Assembly (NCBI GenBank): GCA_045222555.1
Contig: JBGUYY010000072.1
Location: 390,056-454,055 of the forward strand
Origin: UBA1756 sp045222555
Lineage (GTDB): Bacteria > Bacteroidota > Bacteroidia > Bacteroidales > WCHB1-69
Direction of reading: 5' to 3'
Length of the DNA stretch: 64,000 nt
The position numbers and the translations under genes were made by a program. Below are positions 41,843 through 51,460 of the stretch, piece after piece; within the stretch, counting starts at the first letter, position 1, and every line of letters starts with the position of its first letter. The notes below the pieces were generated by a model. It worked only from the letters and a program-made list of their open reading frames with translations, had not been told where the DNA came from and searched no databases.

Positions 41843-44800
41843 GTGACCTACCGAAACCGAAAATTCCCATATATACTTGCGTTTCTCGTCGCTACTGCCT
41901 GCTGCTCGCTCCTTTGGGCCATCACTGTGCCTGAAGGCGTTTCGCATTATCGGTCAGCACAGCCGGTAGCGGATGTCGAGGATGTTTTTGTGGTGGAGGA
42001 ACCGCTGCAGCTCCCCCCGGTAGATGCCAGCCCTGTCGCGCCCCCGCCCGACACAGGCCTCCGCGCCCCCATCCCTTCCTACGACAATAACCCGCTGGAT
42101 GAGAATCAGTTTTACAGTCCATTCCACCTTTCTACTCCCTCTTCTTACCATACAGAAATCGTTTTCGACTCCACCACCAATACCTACAAGTTCCAGAACA
42201 TGATCGGTAACACGCCCTTCGGACCGAGTGCCGACATGTCGATTGACGAGTATATCGACTACGATTTGCGCCAGTCCATCAACAACTACTGGCGGGAACG
42301 CGGTGCCTCCTACACCTCCCACGCCAACCGGCGCGGCGGCGGTCTTATCCCGCAGCTCCATATCGGTGGAGATATCTTTGAGACTATCTTCGGCAGCAAC
42401 ACCATCGATATCCGCCCCTCCGGCAATGTGGAGCTGATCTTCGGCGTGCTGCACAACCGTACCGATAACTATTCGCTTCCCATCAAGCAGCGCAAGGTTA
42501 CGCAGTTCAACTTCGACGAAAATATCCAGCTGAATGCCCTTGCCAAAATCGGTGACAAGATTGAGTTCAACCTCAATTACAACACCGAGGCCATGTTCGA
42601 GTTTGAGAATGAGATGAAGCTCAAATTTGAAGGAAAGGAGGATGACATTCTGCAATTGATAGAGTTCGGTAATGTGTCGTTGCCGCTCAACAGCACCCTG
42701 ATTTCGGGTAGCCAGAGCCTTTTCGGTATCAAGACACAGCTCAAGTTCGGTAAGCTGATGGTGACGGCTGTGGCTTCGGAGAAAAAATCTGAGTCACAGA
42801 CGATTACTGTGACCGGTGGCGCGCAAACCAACGACTTCTACATCAAAGCCGATGAGTACGATGAAAACCGGCACTATTTTCTCAACCAGTTTTTCAGAGA
42901 CCATTACAACCAGTATCTCTCCACTCTTCCTTTGGTGAGTTCGCCGATTGTCATCACCAAGATAGAGGTATGGCGTACCACCATTGGTTCGGCAACGAAT
43001 GATAATCGTAATATTGTGGCTTTCACTGATTTGGGAGAGAGCAACCCGCAGTTCGCCGGTTTTACGGGCACGCCGGGTGTGTTCTATCCTTGCGATACGG
43101 CCAACAACCTCCCGATGATCATCGACACCTCGCTCTACCGCGACTTGTCATCTGTGAACAACAACCTGCATGCCAGAGGTCTTACCTCCGGTGTGGATTA
43201 CGAAAAAGTGGAGAGTGCGCGTCTGCTGTCTCCTTCTGAATACACCTTCAACCCGCTATTGGGTTTCATCTCCCTCAACACCTCTCTTACCTCCGATCAG
43301 GTGTTGGCTGTGGCCTATCAGTACACCATCATCGGTGACGAACATGTGTATCAGGTCGGTGAATTTTCCAACCAAGTGAGTGCGCCGGACTGTATCCGGG
43401 TGAAATTGCTGAAGAGCACTACGTTGGATACCAAGTCGCCATTGTGGGACTTGATGATGAAGAATGTGTATAGTTTGAACGCCTATCAGGTTTCGTCTGA
43501 AGATTTTATCCTGAATGTGCTTTATACGGGTGATGACGAGGGTGTGGCCAATGGCTTCTTCAATTTGGGAAGTCAGAGGAATATCCCGTTGATCCGTCTG
43601 TTGGGCGTAGATCGTTTGAACAAGCAGCAGGACACCGTCTCCGATGGTATCTTTGACTTTATTGATAATGCAGCAACCCGTGGCGGTACCATCAATGCTC
43701 AGAATGGTAAGATCTATTTCCCGACAATCGAGCCTTTCGGCAAGGATTTGCGGGCGGTGCTTACCGATCCGGAAATTGCCGACCGCTATGCGTTTGACAC
43801 GTTGTATCGCACGACCAAGACTTTGGCCAAGCAATATACTGCCAAAGACAAATATTATTTGGAAGGTAGCTACAAGTCGAGCTATGGTTCTGAGATTTCG
43901 CTGAACGCCATGAACGTGCCGGAAGGTTCGGTGAAGGTGACGGCAGGCGGTATCACGCTGACCGAGAATGTGGACTACACCGTCAACTACAGCATGGGTA
44001 CGGTATCTATTATCAACTCGGGTGTGCTCAACTCAGGTACGCCCATCACCATCTCATTGGAGAACCGCTCTGCTATTGCGATGACCGACCAGCGCATGTT
44101 CGGTCTCAACCTCGACTATGCTTTCTCTGAGACCTTCAATGTGGGGGCCACGGTGCTGAACCTCAGCGAGCGGCCTCTGACGCAGAAGGTGAATTACGGC
44201 GATGAGCCGATTAACAACACCATCTGGGGCATGAATTTCAACTACAAGACCAGGATGCCTTGGGTGACGAAAGCTGTTGACCTGTTGAGTTTCCACAGCA
44301 CCACCACCGAGTCTAATTTGCAGTTGGAAGGCGAGTTCGCCCATTTCATCCCGGGGCATTCGCGTGCCATTGGCAAGGGCAAGGAGGGAACGACCTACAT
44401 TGATGACTTCGAGGCGACGAAATCGACCACAGATTTGCGCTCCATCTACAGGTGGCATCTGGCCTCCACGCCGCAGGGACAGATACAGATGTTCCCCGAG
44501 GCGAATGTCTCCGATTCGGATCCTGAGCGCCGGCAGCTGGCTTACGGTTACAACCGTGCGCGCTTCTGCTGGTATATCATCGACCCGGTGTTCTATCGCA
44601 ACAACAATGCCACTCCTTCCAACCTGACGGTGGACGACCAGTCGGCTCCTTACGCCCGTGAGGTATACGAAACGGAGTTGTTCCCGAATAAGGAGAATGG
44701 TACCGATGTGCCTACCAATCTCTCTGTGCTCAACTTGGCCTTCTATCCTTCTGAAAGAGGACCTTACAACTATGATGCTCTCGGGCAGGAAGGCCTCTCC

Positions 44801-47800
44801 GCGGGTGTGGCTACCGACGGTTCGCTCAACGATCCCGCCTCCCGTTGGGGTGGTATTATGCGGGCCATGGACAATACCGACTTCGAGTCAGCCAACTACG
44901 AATATATCGAGTTCTGGATGATGGATCCGTTCATTGAGAACCCCAATCATGGCGGTGGTAAACTCTATTTCAACCTCGGTGATATTTCGGAGGATATTCT
45001 CAAGGATGGTAAAAAATCCTTTGAGAATGGACTGCCCAATGATGGCAGTGACGAAAATGTGGAATTTACGGTATGGGGACGTGTTCCCACCATCCAGATG
45101 ATTGTCACCGCCTTCGACAACACCACCGACGAAGCCCGTCTGTATCAGGATGTGGGTTACGATGGTTTGCTCTCCACGCGCGAGCAGGAGTATTTTAGCG
45201 ACAATTTCCTCTCACTGTTGGAGGGACATCTTGACGGAGACGCTTTCGCTAAGATCGTGGCAGACCCCTCTTCCGATGATTACCACTACTTCCGCGGCTC
45301 TGACTATGATGACCTTGATATGAAAATTCTTGACCGTTACAAACGGTACAATAATGCTGAAGGTAACTCTCCTTCGCAGAATATGAGTCCCGAGAACTAT
45401 CCGACACAGGGAAGTAGTATTCCCAATATGGAGGATGTGAACAATGATAATACGTTGAGTGAGGATGAGAAATATTATCAGTATGTCATTGACCTGCGCC
45501 CCGACCGGATGAATGTGGGTGAGAATTACATCAATGACATATACGAAGCCTCACCGGAACCGCTGCCCAACGGCACCCGTCCGCTGACGCGTTGGTACCA
45601 GTTCAAAATTCCCATCAAGAATCCTGACAAGGTGGTGGGTAACATCAGTGGTTTCAACTCCATCCGTTTCATGCGTGTGTTCATGCGTGATTTCGACGAA
45701 CCGATCGTATGCCGTTTGGCCACTTTTGAACTGGTGAAGACCGACTGGCGTACCTATTCGCTTGATTTGATGGAGGATGGCGACTATCTGCCGGCTATGG
45801 GCGGTGAGGAGACCGTATTCAACATTTCTTCTTTGAGTATTGAAGAGAATGGTAACCGCGATCCGGTGCCCTACGTGCTGCCTCCTGGCATCGAGCGTGA
45901 GCAGGGCTATGGGAGCACCACCACCTACAAGATTAACGAGCAGGCGCTGACCATGAAGGTGCAGAACTTGGGCGATGGTGATGCGCGTGCCATTTACAAG
46001 ACCACCCGTTACGACTTGCGCAAGTTCCGCAGACTCAGAATGTTCCTCCATGCGGAGAAGGTGAACCAGAGTGACGCGCTCGCTAAAGGTCAGGTTACTG
46101 CCTTTATCCGTTTGGGTTCCGACTTCACCGAAAACTATTATGAATATGAAATTCCGCTGGAGCTCACGCCGTGGTATTGCGGTAAGGACTCCGCCATCAT
46201 CTGGCCCGAGGGCAACCGTTTGGAAATCGTGCTCGACTCGTTGGTGTCGGTGAAACAGGCCCGTAATATTGAGGTCCGCAACGGTTCTCATGCAAGCATT
46301 GCGGTGCCGTATTCGGTGGGTGATTTTGCTGTTGATGGTCATCGGATTACCGTGGTGGGTTCTCCCAACCTCGCAGATGTGGCCACCATCATGATTGGTG
46401 TGCGTAACCCGAAAAAACGCAACATGAACGATGGCGACGACATGCTTCCGAAATCGGTGGAGGTGTGGGTGAACGAGCTGCGCCTTTGTGATTTTGACGA
46501 CAAGCAGGGTTTTGCAGCCCTCGCTCGTATGCGACTCAACCTTGCCGATGTGGGCGATATTACGCTGTCGGGTACCTATTCCACTCCCGGGTTTGGCGCC
46601 ATTGACCAGTCGGTTACCGAGCGGCAGACCGAAACACTCTACACGATCGATTTCGCCGCTAACCTTGAGGCTGGCAAGACATTCTTCCCTGAAAAGTGGA
46701 ACATCCGTATCCCTGTCCACTACGACCTTTCGCAGAATGTCTCCATTCCTGAATACAACCCGCTCAACCCCGATGTCAAGCTGAAGGAGGATCTCAAGAC
46801 CTACGCCACCGCTGCCGAGCGCGACTCCATCCGTCACATGACCACCAGCTTCGTGCGTCGCCAGAACGTCAACCTGATGAACGTGCGTAAGGAACGCAAT
46901 TTCGATAAGCCCATCAAGATGCGTCCGTGGGATATCGAGAACTGGGATTTCTCATACGCCTATTCGGAAGTCAAAACCCGCAATGTGGATGTGGAGTTCG
47001 ACAACGAATTTTCGCATCAGGGAGAATTGGGATATTCCTATAACAACAATCCCAAAAACATCCGTCCGCTGTCGGGGCAGAAATGGCTGAAATCGAAATG
47101 GCTGCAGCTGATTCGTGACTTCAACTTCTACCCGCTTCCCAAGATGTTCACCTTCCGCACGACGGTGTTGCGCGAGTTCAACGAGTTCAAGTACCGTCCG
47201 AAGAGCAAGGGTAATGTCATCATGGACACCAGCTTCGTAAAGACCTTCAACTGGACCCGCGACTATGCGTTGCGTTGGGATATTTCGCAGGGAATCAAGA
47301 TCGAATACACGGCCAATGCCTCTGCCCGTATCGATGAACCGCAGGGAATCATCGACACCCGTGCCGAGAAGGATTCTATCTGGCGCTGCTTCGGTCATGC
47401 CGGCCGTATCAACACGTTCCAGCAGCGCTTCGATGCCTCGTGGCAGGTTCCGATCAACAAGATTCCGCTCTTCAGCTGGATCACCGCTTCCGCCCGCTAC
47501 AGCTCTACTTACGACTTCACCGCAGCAGCTATGGCGGTCAGCTATCTGGGTAATACTATCGCCAACTCGCAGACCTTGCAGCTGAATGGCAACGTCAATT
47601 TTGTAAACCTTTATAATAAAGTTCCTTATTTCAAAAAAGTGAATCAGGGTACCAACAAAAATAACCTGAATAAAGGTAAGGCCAATGCCCAGAAGGGTAA
47701 GATGACACCTGACGAAGATGAGAAGTCGAAGAAGGATGAGGATGAAAAAGGGAAAAAAGGAAAGGGTAAAGATAAAGACAAAGAAAAGGGTAAGGATTCG

Positions 47801-49189
47801 TTGAAGGAAAAGCCCAATTATGGCAAGATTTTCTTGGATGGTACGGTGCGTTTCCTGATGATGTTGCGCAATGCCTCTCTCAGCTACACTGCCGGCAACG
47901 GTATCTCTATGCCGGGCTTCATGTATGCCCCGAACATTATGGGTTTGAACTGGACCAACGGCGCACCGGGCTTCCTGTTTGTCTTCGGCGGACAGACCGA
48001 CATCCGTCACATCGGTTCTGAGCGGGGATGGCTGTCCACCGACACGTTGATGAATTATGCTTATCAGGAGAATCATAATAAAGTGATTAATTTCAGGGCG
48101 ACGGTAGAACCGTTCCGAGACTTCAGGATTGATGTGACCGCTACACGCAACCAGTCGTCCAGCTATTCTGAATATTACCGTGCGGATGCTGAAGGCGTTT
48201 TCCATTCCTATACTCCCAAGACAACAGGAAATTACAACATCACCCAGTTCGGTTTGGGCAAGTTCTTCACCGATGGCGACAAACTGTTTGAGGATTTCAA
48301 GTCGATGCGGTATGAGCTGGCCATGCGTCTTTCCGAGTTGAATCCTAATTCGGGTGGGGTTATCAACGACACTACGGGGTATCCGGTCGGCTACGGCAGA
48401 CTTTCGCAGGAGGTGCTTACTTCAGCCTTCCTTTGCACATACGCCGGCAAGAAAACGGATAAGGTGGATGTGAGTTCCCCGTTCCCGAAATTCCCCATGC
48501 CCAACTGGCGCCTCAACTACACTGGCTTCACCAAGATCAAGGCCGTGCAGAAGGTCTTCCAGAGCCTCTCTATTACCCATGCTTACACGTGTACCTATAA
48601 TGTGGGTAACTATGCCAGCAACCTGCTTTATACCGCTGATGCCGATGGCCATGCCAATTCGTTTGACATGCTCGACAACTTCTTCTCTCAATACGAAATC
48701 GGACAAATCACCATTTCCGAACAGCTCAACCCGTTGATTGGTTTCGACATGACGTTGAAGAATAGTTTGATGATTAAAGTTGAGTACAAACGCTCGCGCA
48801 ATACCTCCCTCAGCTTCGCCAACAACCAGATTACGGAAATGACTTCCAATGAGTTGGCTGTCTCAGCAGGTTACCGTATCAAGGATATCACGATCGGTTT
48901 CATCTTCTCGGGTATGAAGCGTCAGGTGACCAGCGACCTCAACCTTTCGATATCGTTCGCCATGAAGGACAACCGGACCGTGTTGCGCAAGATTGCAGAG
49001 GAAATCAATCAGGTGTCTGCCGGTTCGCTTTCCATGACCATCAACTTCTCTGCCGACTACCAGCTCAGCAAGTTAGTGGGGCTCACCCTCTATTACGACC
49101 ATGTCATCAACAAACCTTATATCTCACAGCAATACAACAACATGAATATTGACGCGGGTATCAAGGTTCGACTGATGCTGACTCAATAA
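41843..49189 (+). CDS. sprA: T9SS outer-membrane translocon protein SprA (Sov)
   Basis: 2448 residues from a GTG start. A signal peptide (about 8-26) is followed by two SprA-type N-terminal regions and a very long run of beta strands, consistent with the 36-strand barrel known for SprA. Typical blocks are KVTQFNFDENIQLNALAKIG, GEFAHFIPGHSRAIGKGKEG, the stretch TYIDDFEATKSTTDLRS, and YSLDLMEDGDYLP. SprA forms the pore through which T9SS cargo with C-terminal sorting domains leaves the cell; the C25 protease in this window is such cargo. A Lys/Asp/Glu-rich insertion occupies about residues 1932-1990. No other T9SS gene is in the window. Confidence 0.95.
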   Translation: MTYRNRKFPYILAFLVATACCSLLWAITVPEGVSHYRSAQPVADVEDVFVVEEPLQLPPVDASPVAPPPDTGLRAPIPSYDNNPLDENQFYSPFHLSTPSSYHTEIVFDSTTNTYKFQNMIGNTPFGPSADMSIDEYIDYDLRQSINNYWRERGASYTSHANRRGGGLIPQLHIGGDIFETIFGSNTIDIRPSGNVELIFGVLHNRTDNYSLPIKQRKVTQFNFDENIQLNALAKIGDKIEFNLNYNTEAMFEFENEMKLKFEGKEDDILQLIEFGNVSLPLNSTLISGSQSLFGIKTQLKFGKLMVTAVASEKKSESQTITVTGGAQTNDFYIKADEYDENRHYFLNQFFRDHYNQYLSTLPLVSSPIVITKIEVWRTTIGSATNDNRNIVAFTDLGESNPQFAGFTGTPGVFYPCDTANNLPMIIDTSLYRDLSSVNNNLHARGLTSGVDYEKVESARLLSPSEYTFNPLLGFISLNTSLTSDQVLAVAYQYTIIGDEHVYQVGEFSNQVSAPDCIRVKLLKSTTLDTKSPLWDLMMKNVYSLNAYQVSSEDFILNVLYTGDDEGVANGFFNLGSQRNIPLIRLLGVDRLNKQQDTVSDGIFDFIDNAATRGGTINAQNGKIYFPTIEPFGKDLRAVLTDPEIADRYAFDTLYRTTKTLAKQYTAKDKYYLEGSYKSSYGSEISLNAMNVPEGSVKVTAGGITLTENVDYTVNYSMGTVSIINSGVLNSGTPITISLENRSAIAMTDQRMFGLNLDYAFSETFNVGATVLNLSERPLTQKVNYGDEPINNTIWGMNFNYKTRMPWVTKAVDLLSFHSTTTESNLQLEGEFAHFIPGHSRAIGKGKEGTTYIDDFEATKSTTDLRSIYRWHLASTPQGQIQMFPEANVSDSDPERRQLAYGYNRARFCWYIIDPVFYRNNNATPSNLTVDDQSAPYAREVYETELFPNKENGTDVPTNLSVLNLAFYPSERGPYNYDALGQEGLSAGVATDGSLNDPASRWGGIMRAMDNTDFESANYEYIEFWMMDPFIENPNHGGGKLYFNLGDISEDILKDGKKSFENGLPNDGSDENVEFTVWGRVPTIQMIVTAFDNTTDEARLYQDVGYDGLLSTREQEYFSDNFLSLLEGHLDGDAFAKIVADPSSDDYHYFRGSDYDDLDMKILDRYKRYNNAEGNSPSQNMSPENYPTQGSSIPNMEDVNNDNTLSEDEKYYQYVIDLRPDRMNVGENYINDIYEASPEPLPNGTRPLTRWYQFKIPIKNPDKVVGNISGFNSIRFMRVFMRDFDEPIVCRLATFELVKTDWRTYSLDLMEDGDYLPAMGGEETVFNISSLSIEENGNRDPVPYVLPPGIEREQGYGSTTTYKINEQALTMKVQNLGDGDARAIYKTTRYDLRKFRRLRMFLHAEKVNQSDALAKGQVTAFIRLGSDFTENYYEYEIPLELTPWYCGKDSAIIWPEGNRLEIVLDSLVSVKQARNIEVRNGSHASIAVPYSVGDFAVDGHRITVVGSPNLADVATIMIGVRNPKKRNMNDGDDMLPKSVEVWVNELRLCDFDDKQGFAALARMRLNLADVGDITLSGTYSTPGFGAIDQSVTERQTETLYTIDFAANLEAGKTFFPEKWNIRIPVHYDLSQNVSIPEYNPLNPDVKLKEDLKTYATAAERDSIRHMTTSFVRRQNVNLMNVRKERNFDKPIKMRPWDIENWDFSYAYSEVKTRNVDVEFDNEFSHQGELGYSYNNNPKNIRPLSGQKWLKSKWLQLIRDFNFYPLPKMFTFRTTVLREFNEFKYRPKSKGNVIMDTSFVKTFNWTRDYALRWDISQGIKIEYTANASARIDEPQGIIDTRAEKDSIWRCFGHAGRINTFQQRFDASWQVPINKIPLFSWITASARYSSTYDFTAAAMAVSYLGNTIANSQTLQLNGNVNFVNLYNKVPYFKKVNQGTNKNNLNKGKANAQKGKMTPDEDEKSKKDEDEKGKKGKGKDKDKEKGKDSLKEKPNYGKIFLDGTVRFLMMLRNASLSYTAGNGISMPGFMYAPNIMGLNWTNGAPGFLFVFGGQTDIRHIGSERGWLSTDTLMNYAYQENHNKVINFRATVEPFRDFRIDVTATRNQSSSYSEYYRADAEGVFHSYTPKTTGNYNITQFGLGKFFTDGDKLFEDFKSMRYELAMRLSELNPNSGGVINDTTGYPVGYGRLSQEVLTSAFLCTYAGKKTDKVDVSSPFPKFPMPNWRLNYTGFTKIKAVQKVFQSLSITHAYTCTYNVGNYASNLLYTADADGHANSFDMLDNFFSQYEIGQITISEQLNPLIGFDMTLKNSLMIKVEYKRSRNTSLSFANNQITEMTSNELAVSAGYRIKDITIGFIFSGMKRQVTSDLNLSISFAMKDNRTVLRKIAEEINQVSAGSLSMTINFSADYQLSKLVGLTLYYDHVINKPYISQQYNNMNIDAGIKVRLMLTQ
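47640..47815 (+). repeat. Lys/Asp/Glu-rich low-complexity segment inside sprA
   Basis: About 58 codons are mostly AAG/AAA, GAT/GAC and GGT, encoding runs such as DEDEKSKKDEDEKGKKGKGK and DKDKEKGKDSLKEK. It lies between two strand-like segments of the barrel and so should form a loop outside the barrel wall. It is in frame and unbroken. Confidence 0.8.
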
Positions 49190-49204
49190 TCAATTCTTCA
49201 AGCC

Positions 49205-50371
49205 ATGATATGCAACAAGATCCCCGCCTCTGAATTGGAACGCCGCACCACGCCGCGTGAGGAGGACATACGGGGCTGCTATTACCGCGATCAGACCGCC
49301 ATTTTTCATTCCAAGCCTTTCCGTCGGCTGAAATACAAGACGCAGGTTTTCTTTAACCCCAACGATGACCATATCTGCACCCGCATTGAGCATGTGCTGC
49401 ATGTGGCCACCATCAGCGCCACCATCTGCCGTGGACTCAACGGGAAACGCGATGAGGAGTGGTGTCTTAACGAAGATATGGCCTATGCCATCAGCCTCGG
49501 CCATGATCTCGGCCATACCCCGTTCGGACATGCCGGAGAGGCTGCCTTGGCCCGCATTCTGGGCGGTAAAGAACAGTTCATCCATGAGGTGAATAGCTAC
49601 CGTGTGGTGGAGAAATTGATTTCTGGCGGACAGGGACTGAACCTTACCTATGCTGTAAAGGATGGTATCATCTGTCACAACGGCGAGCAGTTTGAACGCT
49701 CCATCACGCCCGATTTCACGGTCAAGGATCTCGACAGTATCCATTCGCGCCGCTTCCTGCCCTCCACCTACGAGGGAGCTATCGTGCGTTTTTCCGACAA
49801 AATCGCCTACCTGGGACGCGACATTGAGGATGCCATTGTGGCGGGATTTATCAAGAAAGACGATATCCCAGCGCAAATCCGTACGAGAGTGGGAAATAGT
49901 AACAGCGACATTATCAATTATTTGGTGAATGACCTGGTGGCCAACTCTACCGAAGAGGCAATTGCCGTGTCGGAGGAGGCGCACCAGCTGATGCTTTCGC
50001 TCATCCAATTCAATTATCAGAACATTTACAAACATCCGCTGCAGCAGGAGGTAGAGTCTTCATGTGACCACATCGTGACCACTATTTTTGAGCATCTTCT
50101 TAGTTTGTGTGCTGAATTTGATTGGGACGGGCGTCGGTATAAAGGGAAAAAAACGAGGGTGTTGGATAGTTATTTTGCTGATTATTTGGAAAATATGAGC
50201 GCTTACTATCGCACAGAAGCCGGAAAGATGGGATGGACAGAGGAGCAGGTGAACAAGCAGGTGGTGACCGATTACTTGTCGGGCATGACCGACCGTTTCG
50301 CATTGCAGAGCGTACGCGAAATCATGTTGCCGCGAGTCATCAGTTTCCATCACGGCAAGGGTGAATTCTAA
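49205..50371 (+). CDS. dgt: Deoxyguanosinetriphosphate triphosphohydrolase-like protein
   Basis: 388 residues. It belongs to the HD superfamily and hydrolyses dNTPs to nucleosides and triphosphate. Metal-binding residues are present: RIEHVLHVATIS, then SLGHDLGHTPFGHAGEAAL (HD motif), and later FSDKIAYLGRDIEDAI with the second Asp. The N-terminal RDQTAIFHSKPFRRLKYKTQ block is a family hallmark. It starts 15 bases after sprA and may be co-transcribed. It converges on the Gfo/Idh/MocA gene. Confidence 0.93.
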   Translation: MICNKIPASELERRTTPREEDIRGCYYRDQTAIFHSKPFRRLKYKTQVFFNPNDDHICTRIEHVLHVATISATICRGLNGKRDEEWCLNEDMAYAISLGHDLGHTPFGHAGEAALARILGGKEQFIHEVNSYRVVEKLISGGQGLNLTYAVKDGIICHNGEQFERSITPDFTVKDLDSIHSRRFLPSTYEGAIVRFSDKIAYLGRDIEDAIVAGFIKKDDIPAQIRTRVGNSNSDIINYLVNDLVANSTEEAIAVSEEAHQLMLSLIQFNYQNIYKHPLQQEVESSCDHIVTTIFEHLLSLCAEFDWDGRRYKGKKTRVLDSYFADYLENMSAYYRTEAGKMGWTEEQVNKQVVTDYLSGMTDRFALQSVREIMLPRVISFHHGKGEF

Positions 50372-50386
50372 AGTGTAATTTTTTTG

Positions 50387-51340
50387 TTATTCTGCTACTT
50401 GAAGAAGCATGGGGTGGTACTCGCCAGTTCTGCCCACGGGTTGGCTGTTGCGCACCTGGTGGCAGAGGTTGACATAGCTTTCGGCGTCATCGATGGTGAA
50501 GCCGTGACCGCTCAGGATTTGGCGGTAGGATTCGGTGTGCAGGTCGGTGAAGCCGTCGGTGAAGTCGAAGGTGTCGCCGTTGATGAGGATGGAGCGGTAG
50601 GTGCGTTTCCCTTCGCTGCGGAGTTTGGCGGGCACGTATTGGGCGTCGATGCTGAGGAACCAGCGCACGCGGGCGCGTTCCAGCTGCAGAAAGCCGGCGG
50701 CGACGGTGGGGGAGAGGTGATGCACCACCAGTTCGCGCACCTCACCAAAGATGTAGGTCAGCATGTCGAAAAAGTGTACGCCGATATTGGTGGTGATGCC
50801 GCCCGATTTTTCCACATCGCCTTTCCAGGAGTAGTGGTACCATTGTCCCCGTCCGGTGATGTAGGTCAGGTCGATGTCGTAAACTTTATCTTTAGGACCG
50901 TTGTCGATGCGGGCTTTGAGTTGTTGCACGGAGGGGTGGAGGCGCAGTTGGAGGATATGGTAGATTCTCTTTCCGGTGTCTTTTTCGATTTCGCGGAGGC
51001 CGTCGAGGTTCCAGGGGTTGAGCACGAGTGGTTTTTCGCAGATGGCATCGGCGCCGTTGCGCAGGGCGAGTCGGATATGGGCGTCGTGCAGGTAGTTGGG
51101 TGAGCAGATGGAGACGTAGTCAACTTGCTGGCCGTCACCGTTTTTCAGCAGGCGGTACAGGTGGCGGTCGAAGCGTTCGCTCTCGGTGAAGAGGGCGGCG
51201 TCGGGGAAGTAGCGGTCGATGATGCCCACGCTGTCGGACTTGTCGAGCAGGGCGACCACCTGGTTGCCGGTATCTTTGATGGCCTGTAAGTGGCGCGGGG
51301 CGATGTAACCTGCCGCCCCGATGAGTGCGAAATTGTGCAT
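50387..51340 (-). CDS. Gfo/Idh/MocA-family oxidoreductase (WlbA/WbpB-like)
   Basis: 317 residues. The Rossmann N-terminus reads FALIGAAGYIAPRHLQAIKD. The family EKP motif is in NGADAICEKPLVLNPWNLDG, and the C-terminal domain has GGITTNIGVHFFDMLTYIFG, where the His is catalytic in relatives. The SICSPNYLHDAHIRLALR block and this His signature resemble WlbA/WbpB, which oxidise UDP-N-acetylglucosaminuronate in surface-sugar synthesis. No other sugar-nucleotide genes are next to it, so the exact substrate is uncertain. A -7 box lies upstream. Confidence 0.85.
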   Translation of the reverse strand: MHNFALIGAAGYIAPRHLQAIKDTGNQVVALLDKSDSVGIIDRYFPDAALFTESERFDRHLYRLLKNGDGQQVDYVSICSPNYLHDAHIRLALRNGADAICEKPLVLNPWNLDGLREIEKDTGKRIYHILQLRLHPSVQQLKARIDNGPKDKVYDIDLTYITGRGQWYHYSWKGDVEKSGGITTNIGVHFFDMLTYIFGEVRELVVHHLSPTVAAGFLQLERARVRWFLSIDAQYVPAKLRSEGKRTYRSILINGDTFDFTDGFTDLHTESYRQILSGHGFTIDDAESYVNLCHQVRNSQPVGRTGEYHPMLLQVAE

Positions 51341-51375
51341 AATCTATCGTTTATTTCAGCCTTAAAAAGTGCGTG

Positions 51376-51383
51376 CAAAGATA
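51376..51383 (-). promoter_or_regulatory. -7 box before the Gfo/Idh/MocA gene
   Basis: Minus strand TATCTTTG matches TAnnTTTG, 35 bases upstream of the ATG at 51340. Confidence 0.5.
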
Positions 51384-51429
51384 CGATAAAAAATGGTCTG
51401 AAACGAGAACACTATTCCGAAAAAATTTT

Positions 51430-51437
51430 TATATTTG
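51430..51437 (+). promoter_or_regulatory. -7 box before the C1 peptidase gene
   Basis: TATATTTG matches TAnnTTTG, 23 bases upstream of the ATG at 51461. It supports this start over the in-frame codons further up, which lie before the promoter. Confidence 0.6.
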
Positions 51438-51460
51438 CAGCTGTATTTAAAGTAAATTCT

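Noticed and set aside
45551..48205. Minus-strand ORFs of 428 and 417 codons inside sprA
   Set aside because: They lie wholly in the SprA coding frame's shadow and have no recognisable domains or start context.
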